From Perkinsus chesapeaki (Eukaryota; Perkinsozoa; Perkinsida; Perkinsidae), in assembly GCA_013115145.1 (NCBI GenBank), contig JAAPAO010000052.1:1-64000 (forward strand): a DNA stretch of 64,000 nucleotides, written 5' to 3'. Made by a program: the position numbers and the translations under genes. Below the pieces are notes generated by a model. It saw nothing but the letters and a program-made list of their open reading frames with translations, made no database searches and had not been told where the DNA came from. Of this stretch, positions 30,755 to 42,000 are shown piece by piece (positions within the stretch are counted from its first letter, which is position 1; every line of letters begins with the position of its first letter).

Positions 30755-32256
30755 TCATATGTTCCTAGGGAGCACCACAGTGGCTGTTGCTTCTTGGTTA
30801 AGTTGAATGATCTCACCGTGAATGTAGTCCATTAGACCTATCTCTCCATAATTGCAATTAAAGCGTTCGTGGTGTAGATCATGTAAGGCAGAGTTGAAGG
30901 ACTAAAAATACCTTACTGCAGCAAATGGCTTGGCTACAGGCATCTCCATACACAAGACGACAGCCGATATTTGGTTTCTAGATTGGGAGGCCAAGTTGGC
31001 CTCCTAATCCGGCCTAGTATAGCTGGCCTGGCCAACTTATCAAAGGCAAGTGATACTACCATCTTGAAGCACACAAGACTGGTACTTGTGGTATACTAAT
31101 ATGCTATAACTGTTCTATAGCACACAAAGGGTGGTGGCAGTAGTTACTATATGGGTTACCTGAAGATATGCATATCCAGAGTGAGCCACCAGTGTGCTAA
31201 GCAAGGCACTTTGTAACCAGAAGCCCGTTATCAGAACCTGACTATGCTACAAAACCCGAAACATATTCATTATTAACCTACGTGGCTCTTTAAGAGCAAT
31301 GGGCCTGCTATGAGAGGAAGGAGGTTCGAGAATATGTGTTCTATGGGATGAGCGTATGTTGATTGAAACGGCACTGGATTAGTATATCTAAGATGGTGAC
31401 GGTAGATTACGGTGGGGGGGACGGGCATCTGAGGTTACCTGTGATGTATCTTATGGATATGTTTATAAAGTATACCAGTATGAAACAGTCGATGGGTGTA
31501 GAAGAATGCTATCTCGGTAATTAGGATGCATATAAACATATGCCACACTAGCTCATCGGATGTTGGTAGACGTTCTACGAATCCTGACAATGTAGTAATT
31601 CAAACAAGCAGGTTGTTTCTAACCTACTCTCTCTATCCATAATCCTTGTGAAGGCAAAGTAGCTGAACGGAAGTTAAAAGCACGTACGGCTACCATTCAG
31701 TGATACCTTAACACGTTGGCCATGCCCCAATTGAGAAGGACTCTCTTGAACCCGGCAAAGATAGATGGGAATGGTTTAGTCTTTTGAAACCTTCCTTTTT
31801 GAACATGGAATACCTAGAACAACATTGGAGATAGTAAGGGGGTAGACTTACTGTAGGTAAGGATATCATAAGCCCCATTCCGAAATAGGTTATAAGAGCC
31901 CATGGAGCAAGAAGGAATAATAAACAATCATCCACACTCCAAGCCGCATCAATCACTCTTGACTGGAAGGTAGGATATAGGTAACTAGTATACTAAGGGT
32001 AGATGGTAACAAGGATACGGGTTCACATCTCTGCAAATTGCTGGACAAATCTTACACCAAATAACGCTATAATAAGGTGCGATAGATTATAACCGACCGT
32101 GGTACGGATCTGAAAAACACGCTCTTGCCGATGAATCTTGCGCTGCTGTGGAAACGATCCTGTGGTCAAAGCAATGGTTACCAGCCGATTCGAAGGCCTC
32201 TGTGTGATGTTGCTCGGAATCACCCCCATATTATAAATAAACTGAACGGATCTCAT
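30755..32256 (-). CDS. Fatty acid hydroxylase / sterol desaturase family, copy B
   Basis: Same exon order as copy [20 protein letters not shown] (start 32256) joins [20 protein letters not shown], then [20 protein letters not shown] and [20 protein letters not shown]. The histidine boxes follow: [11 protein letters not shown] with [27 protein letters not shown], and [18 protein letters not shown] ending MDYIHG, with a stop at 30755. All histidines of the three boxes are present, so the enzyme should be active. One intron (30902-31159) is 258 nt, much longer than the rest, and contains the palindrome at 30981-31009. The start is 214 bp from that of the divergent ubiquitin protease gene, so they may share a promoter region. 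Only 187 bp separates this gene from copy A. Confidence 0.8.
30981..31009. repeat. 29-nt palindrome inside an intron
   Basis: GATT, a mismatched G, GGAGGCCAA, a central G, TTGGCCTCC, T, AATC. It lies in the 258-nt intron of the copy B hydroxylase gene. Confidence 0.85.
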
Positions 32257-32469
32257 CCAGTCGTAAAGAAAAGAAGCATCTCGTTACAAAAGGTACAGTA
32301 CGCAAAGGCGAAAATAGAGGTTGGAAATGGCACAGGTTCAGACCCCGGGGCGTCTATTTTTATCAATTTTGTTATTTTCGACTTTAATTCCACTTTCGGG
32401 ACGGGACATGGCAGTATAGTATTATATATAGTTTGCTGGTGCTGCTGCTGCCGCTGCTGATCTTACTGT

Positions 32470-35461
32470 ATGGCTCCTCCTCCTCCTTTACCTGAAGAGT
32501 CGGCCCCTGTTGCTGTAGCATCATCCAATACCTCCTATGATACCTTACAAACCTCTATAGCTACCGATATGGAGCTTTTGCTTCCTAGACGGATAGACTT
32601 TGTAAGATCCAGTGAACAGGTATCAGCTAAGGTAGGATGTTTATGAGGGAAGTGTGGTATGGTCCATGGATTATGTGCTTAGGGTCTATCTGGCCTTGAT
32701 AAAAAGGATGCCGATAATGCACCACAAAGGCCTAATAAATGGGTATTTAGGGAAGGGGCGTTGAATGAATATCAAGGATGGAGGACATCTAAGTCGTAGG
32801 GATAGTAGTAACCATAGATATAATGGAAATGTATTAGTTATGGTGCTGGATTAAGGAATCAAGGGAACACTTGTTATCTCAACTCTGTATTACAATGCCT
32901 ATCTTATGTGAGCACCTTTGCTCAAGCTAGTGAGGCTAGGATACATGAGAAGACATGTGCTAGGAAGAGAGCGGTACTATATATAAATATGCATAATACA
33001 ATATAACGACGTGGCTTCATTAGGGTGTCTGGTGTGGGTTATGTAATCTAAGTAGACTAATATGTCGAATACATCAATCACATGGTGGTGGTGGATCATG
33101 CATAATCCCTACAGAGGTTATTATATAACGTATATTAACATTATAATACCCTCATCAGATATTACGTCATTTAAATATATACTTTGCTCGATTCCGTCCA
33201 GGTCGGCAAGAGGATGCCCATGATGCCTTAAGGCAGCTCATTGATACGTGTATTAGGAGTGAGGCCCTTCCACCAAAGATATCTGCCTCGGCTCAAAATA
33301 AGAAGGTGACACTTCCCCATTAATCTGTGCCTTGGAACCGCCTCTCATTAGGCTCCTTTCGTAGCACCATTGGTATCACAAACTACCATGCTAGGGCAGA
33401 TGTTTGGCTATCATACTGCTCAACGTATAACATGTGCCAATTGCGGCCACGTCTCTAGTACATTCCACTTTGATTTGGATATAAGCCTCCCTATTAATGT
33501 AAGGGTGGTGCTCTCGTATCAACCTATATTGTATCTTTCAGAGATGCCGTACACTAGATGAATGCCTCAGTCGTTATTTTGCTCCTGAAATTTTCAAAGG
33601 TAATGGCGGTGAGTGGAGTTGATGGGTAATACTATTTCGATCAGAGCAAAATGCATATAAGTGCAGTAAATGCAAACGTAACGTTACTGCTAAGAAGACT
33701 ACACGATTATATGATGCTCCTATGAATCTTACGCTTAGCTTCAAAAGATACGGATATGGTCGATTCGGTGGTCACAGGCAAAAGGTAGTTAGTAGAGATA
33801 TCGGATTAGGATTGACTGTGATGTGATAGGATGGTCATTTCGTAAAGTACGATAAAGAGCTTGACCTCACTAAGTTCATTACTAATAAAGAGGATGGCTC
33901 TAATACAGCATGTAAATATCTATTGTAAGGATGCTAATACCACCATTCGTGGGAGGGTATATAGTAGGTGGTGTTAGGTCTGGTGTACTGGTGCATTCTG
34001 GAGCTACTCCCAATCTTGGACATTATTATGCCTTTGTACGTAATCCCGCTGGCTTTTGGTACTGTTGTGATGATGAATCTGTTACACCGGTAGTAATAGT
34101 GATAAGGGTAAGGTATTAGAATGATGCTATATATAGGCAAAGGAGCATACTGTATTATCACAACAAGCTTATATACTATTTTATGAGAGAAAAAGGCAGC
34201 AACAACAACAACAGCCAACAGTAGCACCGGCTAAGGTAGCGGTGGTAGCTGAACTAATGGATAGTGGATGTTTATAGGTCTCAGTGGAGAGTGTTAAGAA
34301 TAGGAAGGCAGCAGTTCCTCCTCCTCCTCCTCCTAGTCCTTTACACCATACTTCACTCTTCTATACTACCATCACACCTGACACTCCCTCTACTACAGCA
34401 TCACGAGGTGACGTTGAGGATATGGCATCCTCCTCATCATCATCACAGGACAAGGATAAAGAGGATAAGGTGGTGATGAATTTGTGAAGTGGAGGTGGCA
34501 ATTAGTGGGCTTTCAGGACTCACCAAATAGTCGGTTAAAGCGTAGTGCATTGGAGGAGCCCGGTCATGAGGAGGAGGAGAGTAGATCACCTAAGAAGGCT
34601 AAGAAGGAGGAAGCTGGTGGAGATAAAGGTATCGGCACCGTTACATCATTATGATTATACCCAACGTGCAGTACAACGTACCCCTTGTATTGACGGTGTG
34701 CAAGAGTCTGTACTGGTCCGATTGCATCCACCTAAGTTTGAAGCTGTTGCTACTGAGGATGACTCGGATGATGATGATATGGTTGCTCCTAAGGATGACG
34801 TTATAGAGGCAGAGGAGCCCACCAAGCCCCTCAGTGAGGTAGTAATCATCATGGGTTTGGAGATTAGTTGGTGTGTAAGGTGGTGAAGCGATCGGTGATG
34901 TCGGCAAATGTTGGTATGAAAGCGAAGGAGAGAGCTAGTCTTGCTAGGAGTGTACGGTCACAGTATGGAGCTAATAAGGTGAGGGAGAGGTAGGGATGGT
35001 AGGGGTTATAGGGCCGGTGGGTTAGATATCATCATGGGATAGTGATGATGACGATGATGAGACAGAGGAGAGGAAGACTGAGAGAGAACAAGCTCGTAAC
35101 GATGCTATTATACAAGCACAGAGGAAGCTACAGCCTAAGATAGCAATGAGGGATGCACATGATAGGGAATATGACAAGGGGAAGAATAGGCATAAGGTGC
35201 ATAAGCATCAGGTTGATCGAGCTAAGGTTAGTTTTATTACCACTAATTAATATTCAAGGTGATGATGATACCCCTTTTCAGAGTAACGACTTCGCTGCTG
35301 CATACAAGCGTGCAAAGGCTAGGCTACATGGTCCAAGGAATAAACAACAGATGTTGAGAGATAGGCGAATGCAGCAAAGATGCCGACGAGGCGGCGGAGG
35401 GGGGATTGGGCATAGCCAGAAGAAGAAGACTGCTGCCGGCCCACCACCTGAGAAGAGCTGA
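32470..35461 (+). CDS. Ubiquitin-specific protease (USP36/42-like)
   Basis: About 14 exons with short introns. An N-terminal Pro-rich segment (MAPPPPLPEESAP) is followed by the Cys box GLRNQGNTCYLNSVLQCL (nucleophile Cys). Next come RFRPGRQEDAHDALRQLID, a zinc-ribbon-like pair of CxxC motifs (ITCANCGHVS and YKCSKCKRNV), the core strand MNLTLSFKRY and the His box GATPNLGHYYAFV with the Asp-containing FWYCCDDESV, then HTVLSQQAYILFYERK. All catalytic residues are present, so it should cleave ubiquitin from substrates. The C-terminal half is basic/acidic low complexity with SP-K runs and ends in a basic tail (KQQMLRDRRMQQRCRRGGGG), which suits a nucleolar protein such as USP36/Ubp10. That localisation is inferred. 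Confidence 0.88.
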
Positions 35462-35794
35462 GTTAATCTACACTGCTGCTGTTGCTGCTGCCATATCAGT
35501 AATTGAGTGCCTGTTGTGTCCACTACTATCACCATTGTCCATTATTATCATATTCCCTGCTCCGCCTCCTTCAGCTGCTGCTGCTGCTTGCTAACATAAT
35601 AACCATGTTGATAAGTTGTTGTTACTATTCCTTATTATTATTATTACCAACGTAAACCGACCCTGTCTTGTTGTATTTATCATTACCACTGCCCCCCTCC
35701 CTTCGATCCATCTACTGATAATACTACTACTACCTCTACGCTTGTGTTATATTGTCAATGCTTACGTAGTAGTTATGTCCCTTGTAATTGACTA

Positions 35795-37486
35795 ATGTCA
35801 GCCGGTTTTGTATCCTGTCTGACATGCTGCTGTTGTTGCTGTTGTTGGTAAGTACTCGAGCTATCTAATCACTTACTGAGCTTTATCTTAGCAGCCCAAC
35901 AAGACATAAGGAGGTGTTACCATGCCGTACCCCAGTCTACACTACAGCAGCCTGTATATTAACATCTAGTACTATCAAACACTTACACAACACCACCCCT
36001 ATATTAACTGCTCTATTATTAGTTGGTTTCATACTAGCCTTCACTGCCCTCTACTTGGGTGATTGGTACACTTGTATTTGGAATAGGATGGATTTGACCA
36101 CCAGCTGGGCAGGTAAGTTGATACCATTACTCTCTACTAACATCTCTAATGTAGGTGAAGTCCTTTTGAGGTTTGGCCTTACTGGTATGAAGCTAAGCCG
36201 TGATGATGGTCCATTTGTACAGTACAAGTCTATGAGCATAGTCGACGCATGTCATCATATGGTCAGCTGCAGCAGCAGCCACACCACTATTATCATCATT
36301 AGTGTATTCTTCTCGTAGGTTGCTACCCAACAAAATGGTGGTGTTGCCAAGTCAGATTGTGAGGCTGCTGATACATTGCTCGTTACCGATGCTGTAACAG
36401 GGACGGTGAGTCCCCCCCACACTCTGTTCCCCTTGTCTATCTTGCTCCTTTGCCAGTGCTTCATCATCTTTACTTCCCTTACGGCCCTATGTACAGCAGC
36501 CACCTTCTTAGTAACCGGCACCTCTCGGTTCGGGTGAGCAGCCTCCTGTACCTGTCTTATCTCAACTACCATTCAGTTACCGTAGGCGGCTGAGCGCCAT
36601 GACCGTCGAACCTAATAGAGCAGATAAAGCCATGGTTCATGTCAAACGATCCACGGCTATAGTTGCAGTCTTTATTGCATTAATCCTTGTAAGCTGCCCC
36701 CCCACAACCATTATAGTGTGTAACCTACCTTTATCAGAGCTCCATTATCTCACTGTTTCCTGCTAAAGTGTTCGGGAAGTATGTCTGCCCAGTAGCAGGG
36801 CATGTAGGATGCTCTGCCCGCCACGTACCTTATGCCGTCCTTTTGTAGGCATTACCCTTTGTAGTAAACACTAGTGCAGCTAACACTTTACCATCTGCTA
36901 CGGGAGAATCCCATCATGCTGGTGCTAGGTGAACCAGAGGCTATCTGTTGCTGTTGTTGTTTGTAATACTATAACCCTTTCAGTGCATATTTGGCCTTAG
37001 TGGCTTGCCTATTCTTCTTGTGTGCATGTGTATTTATACTATCAAGAATGGCTATAGTAGCATGGTGAGCCATGGTGATAATAGTTATTGCTATAGTCTC
37101 ATGAGTAGGTGTATGGAGCTATGTGGTGAGGTGGAGTTTGAAATGGAGTATGAAAGTGAAGATGAAGTGAATGCCTTTGATGACGGCCATAATGGTGGAA
37201 AGGTAAGCTTTAGCTATCCCTAGCTACGATAATGGTCTTATTAGAGTGATCCTTCTAAAGTTGATGGTAATGAAGGTGATGAAGGCCCTGGTGGACGTAG
37301 GGCCAGACTGGAAGGAGTTGTTGTATATGATCCTGTTGGGATGAAGTCACGTAACATCATTACCCACTTCCCCCTATTCTCCACTATATCCTTCTTTTAG
37401 ATAAGGGACGGGTATTTGATAGTGCAGCAGCTGCAGCTACAGCGGTAGATGACATAGTGGTAGACAGTGATACACAATCTGCGTGA
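35795..37486 (+). CDS. Membrane protein with N-terminal run of eight cysteines
   Basis: The ATG at 35795 reads MSAGFVSCLT followed by seven Cys codons, and the next intron splits an eighth (TG|C) before SPTRHKEVLP. TM1 follows (ILTALLLVGFILAFTALYL), then a loop with GDWYTCIW, a soluble part (LLRFGLTGMKLSRDDGPFVQ), TM2 (STAIVAVFIALIL) continued across an intron by SSIISLFPAKVFGK, and a last TM (LALVACLFFLCACVFIL). The tail is acidic (EVEFEMEYESEDEVNAFDD, then VDDIVVDSDTQSA). The Cys run at the cytosolic N-terminus looks like a multi-palmitoylation signal. The TM-W-loop-TM plan resembles tetraspan proteins, but no family is certain. Exons run in a consistent frame with 30-110 nt introns. Confidence 0.6.
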
Positions 37487-37698
37487 TGTTGGTTATTTTA
37501 ATAATACCACACTTACTTTTCATAATCATGCATTCACATGCCTTCTTCCTGGCATGCCCATCTTCTATGATAATGTTATAATTAGGAATATGTAACCCCA
37601 ATAATCTTGTTGTTACCCTATTTAACATGCTCTACCTTGTGTTGCACTAGTTACAAGGGGTTCACCTCTAGACATACCACCAGTAGCACTATACAAGT

Positions 37699-38918
37699 AT
37701 GCTCTTCCAAGCACACTATGGCCTAGCATCCTCTGATGGTATGGGTCAACCGCCTGCCAAGCCTGAAGGGAGCTATCTTTCAAACCACTGTGAGATAAAG
37801 CGGCTACTGGCAGTGACTCACTGCCAGTGAGTTGATACTGGCTTAGGCTCCTGTGCTGTACTTGCTGACTTTATTCGTGAGAGAGCACTAGATGATATTG
37901 AATTTAATATACATAGAAGAAAGGCTGATGAGAGGGTTGAATTAGGAAGGTTACATAGGTTACACGCACAACAGAAGGATATGGTAACAGATGGGGATCC
38001 CGCATATCACTTATAAGTAGCATGAGTCGAGTAGCATGATACTAATATACATAATGAGGACAGGAGTGCAATGTGTGTAGATGGCTCAGCTGGAGAGGCA
38101 GCTCGTGGTACTACGTGAAAGAAGGGAAGCTAAGAAGAATAAAAAGAAGGATACTAAAGGGCATGCCGTGGTGAGAGCTGTAGTTAAGTGGATGCTGCTG
38201 CAGATATGTACGGTAGATAGAGGGTGAAGATAATGGTGATGATGGCCCTACCAAACAGGAGATGGACTGTGAGACATCATTACAGGAATCCAAGGAGCTA
38301 ATTGCACTTATAGCAAAGGAGATTGAATGTCGAGATGAGGTAGGTTATGAATGTGTTTCGCCTGACAGGGGTACCTTAATAAGGTATTTATGTATGCTCC
38401 CCAGGCTGATAGTCGCGGGATGCATTCGACCTTATAGGACTGTGCTTGTTGAGGACTCTAGTGCGTTGGTACAATAGAGAGTTTAGTGAGGAAGGTGTTG
38501 GTGATTATGCAATTCAATGGAGGGGGGATTCCTTATCATCCCTTCACATCCTCTGTGTCTCTATCATTTCTGGTCTAGGTAATAGAGCAGCTAACACAGT
38601 ATGAGGAGAAACTGAAAACAGTTGATACAATAGAGTTAGCTCTTAATGCGCCTCCTGCTGTGGCGACCAAAGGGGGTGCTCAACAACAACAGCAGCCTAC
38701 TACCATTGATCTCTATGCCGATCCCCTTCGAGTAGCTTCCTCTGTGGTAGGCATCATCATGCCACCACATCCGCTATCTTATCAATCAGGTACCAGTCCG
38801 CAGTGAAGTGTCAGTTATTGCCAAGCCTCGTGCCGTCGACGGAGGAGGGGACCAAGGTGTACCCCAAGCCGAGCCGTTCTCATTGGTAGTGCCTCCATGG
38901 TGCAGTGCTGCTACTTGA
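37699..38918 (+). CDS. Coiled-coil hypothetical protein
   Basis: Starts MLFQAHYGLASSDGMGQP. A 57-nt intron (37790-37846) carries an inverted triplet and is followed by CSCAVLADFIRERALDDIEF, then HRRKADERVELGRLHRLHAQ, MAQLERQLVVLRERREAKKN, MDCETSLQESKELIALIAKE, and EQLTQYEEKLKTVDTIELAL. It ends with VPVRSEVSVIAKPR and a stop at 38918. Heptad-like charged helices point to a coiled coil. No family recognised. The junction between about 38350 and 38580 is uncertain. Confidence 0.5.
37811..37830. repeat. 14-nt inverted triplet inside an intron
   Basis: CAGTGA c TCACTG c CAGTGA. Perfect; it occupies a third of a 57-nt intron. The first palindrome extends to 23 nt (37806-37828). Confidence 0.9.
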
Positions 38919-39096
38919 GTGTTAGATACTACCAACTCATGATGCTGAGCGAGATGAGAAGGTTAGGATAGCTTTAAGGAGCTGTAGATAGATAGTTTGT
39001 ATGATCATGTCATCATATAAAGCTTGTTAGTCGATAAGGAATGTCTTGTGTTATCCCTTCTACTATAACAACACATTGTAGAGGTGTCCTGTTGTG

Positions 39097-42000
39097 ATGG
39101 CGTATTATAATCGGTATGGTTCTGATGATAGAAGTGAAGCCGAGACTAGACTACGAGAACGTCTCTTTGAGCCAAGTGCTGGGTCAAGGGGCCTATTAGC
39201 TGGTTGCGAGGAGGACTTTGATAACTTCTTAGACATGTATAAGCATAGGGTAATTGGAGTTCTACTACTAACTCCACTACAGAGCAGCTCTTTATATCAT
39301 CAGATAAAGACGACATCATCATCCGATCGCCATGCAGACCGTAGTAGGACAACATCATCATCAAGTTCGGCTTTTGATAGGAAGTACACCCTCAACTTCT
39401 CTATACCAGTATGAGGCACTATACCGCAATTGCGGTACATATCCTTACTCAGTTGCTACAGAGTACCCGACAACACTCCAATGAGGTGTTCCAAGATGCA
39501 GTACGGTTTTACTGTGATATGAGATTGAAACAGAGTAATCAGAAGTTGAGGAATCTTATGAGCTCCAGAGAGGCATTACCAATAGCCAAGCATCGTGATC
39601 AGATAGTAAGCAGTTTAGAGGATGTTAGTCTATCTTAGATCTCTTAGTCTTCAGTTGGATGCTCTGGAGACAAGCCGTGTCATCCTCATTGCTGGTGATA
39701 CTGGTTGCGGTAAGTCTACCCAAGTCCCTCAGTAGGATACCATTACTCTATCCGCTGTTATCGAGCTCTCCTCCAGATACTTACTAGAGGCTGACCGCGA
39801 CACCTCTATTATATGTAACCTTATTCTTATAAATATATTGTAGATGTTACGAGTGTAGGTACACAACCACGTAGATTAGCAGCAATGTCATTGTGTAGAA
39901 GAGTCCAGACGGAGCAGCTACAGGCCTGGGGTGAGTCTATCATTGACCATTGTTCAATAGCTTCATCTTATATACGGCGATTGCTTGATAAAGCTCATTC
40001 ATCTTAGATAGGTTAGTTCTTTCTGTCAGGTAGCAGAGTCGCCTATCAGATGAGATTTGATAATACCAGGACACGTCACACTAGAATACTATTTGTAACA
40101 CATGTTGACTCGACTCGACACAAGAATTGTCCCTATAGGTTACTGAAGGCTTACTATTAAGGTTGCTAGAGTCCGATGGTGAACTATCTGATTTTAATAT
40201 CCTTCTACTAGATGAAGTAGGCCTCATTCTTCTTCTTCTTCTACTCCCTCCTTTACTTTATCAATGTCCAGGTTCATGAACGGCATGCTCCAATGGATGT
40301 GATACTAACGTATATACCAGAACTGCTAAAGAAGAGGAGTGACTTGAAAATAGTAAGACGATACTTCAGAGATAAGTTGGTTGATGAGCCTTTAGATATT
40401 AATGAGTGCCACCTTCGATACAGAGCACTTCCGAGAGCTCTTCGATCTGCCAGAGTCTGCTGTTATTAGTGTTAGTGGTAGAACATATCCTGTCACTACT
40501 GAGTAAGGATGGGTACGTTTAGTGTTGTTGTTATTGCCGTATTAGGTTTATACAAATGAGAGGTGAGCCCCCACCACAGGCAGCTGCTAACATGCATAGG
40601 CATGTACCTAAGAGAAGGAGAAAAGGGGATGATAGTGAAGAAGGGAAGAATGAGAGTGCACTTGGTGAGCTGGGATAGAAGATAGCAAAATATATCTGAT
40701 GGTATTCTTTAGAGTGCGCACCGTATCTTGCGTTGCTTAAGAAGATACAGACTGAGACGCCAAAGCATCAAGCTGGTGATGCTTTAGTGTTCCTTAGTGG
40801 AGCACAGGAGATTGAATGCCTTTGTAACGCTATAAGAGATGACAATGAAGTATCTCGTACGTGGATACCTGTAACATGGAACATTGCCACACTATTCCCT
40901 ATACGACCCCTTCTCTACAGTTACCGTTACATGCCCAACTCCCTGTAGAGGAACAGGACAAGGCATTTGATATAGCACCTAGAGGTTAGTCGCTTTTGTC
41001 CTAATATCAATCTATCCTTACCTAGGTATGCGTAAATGTGTGATAGCTACCAATGTAGCAGAGACTAGTATTACTATTGATGGTATAAGGTTTGTTATTG
41101 ATAGTGGCAAAGTAAAGGAAATGAGTGTTGAAGCTGGTAGCAGTACCAGACGTTTAGCTGAACAATGGGTATCGAGGGCTAGTGCTGATCAAAGGAAGGG
41201 TAGGGCTGGTAGGACAGGCCCTGGTCAATGCTATAGGATGTAGGAATGTCTCTTTAAGAGTTATGGTATATAATCATGGCAGGTACTCTGAGAAACTATT
41301 CCAACACATGCTAGCCTACACTCTACCTGAAGTAATACCTCCCGCTGCCCCTCCTGTTATATACCATTCTGCAGATAACTCGTAATTTCCACTCACTGGT
41401 CCATAGCTTACTGCAGCTACTAGCATTGGAGGTAGATGTATCAGAGGAAGGCTTTAGGCTACCAACAGGTGGGGGTGGGTAGGTTGTTGAATATAAGGTA
41501 TTTCATTAGATATACCAGAAGAGTCAATAAGGCTAGCAAGGAAGTATCTTTGTTTAGCAAGGGCAGCTACTAAGGATAAGGATTCGGATACTTTACGCTT
41601 GACACCAACAGGAAGGGTGAGGCGCTAACCCTATGAGAGCATGCATATATGAGTTAGCAGGTTTTATCCCGTTTGCCTGTACCTATACCTGTGGGGAATA
41701 TGCTGCTCATGTCCATGGTAAGTACGATCCTTCTGAATGCTTTGGACTACGGTTGTATAGATACTAGGCTCGGCAGCAATGAGCGTGGCCACTATTATAG
41801 CTGCATCACTTAACTTCCACTCACCCTTTCGATACGGTGAGTTTAGTATAGATGACAGTTCAGAGATACTCAGTGAAAGTGGTGATCTCTTCACCTGTTA
41901 TAATGTGTAAACATCTATAGCTATACTGTCATCGCTCTGAATATTTAGTAGGTACACTGCATGGCTTAGACGACGAGTCCAGAGCAGAGATGGAGCTAGA

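Noticed and set aside
34264-34487. Separate Pro-rich small gene after the ubiquitin protease
   Set aside because: The frame follows directly from the protease His-box exons through GT-AG introns and is its C-terminal extension.
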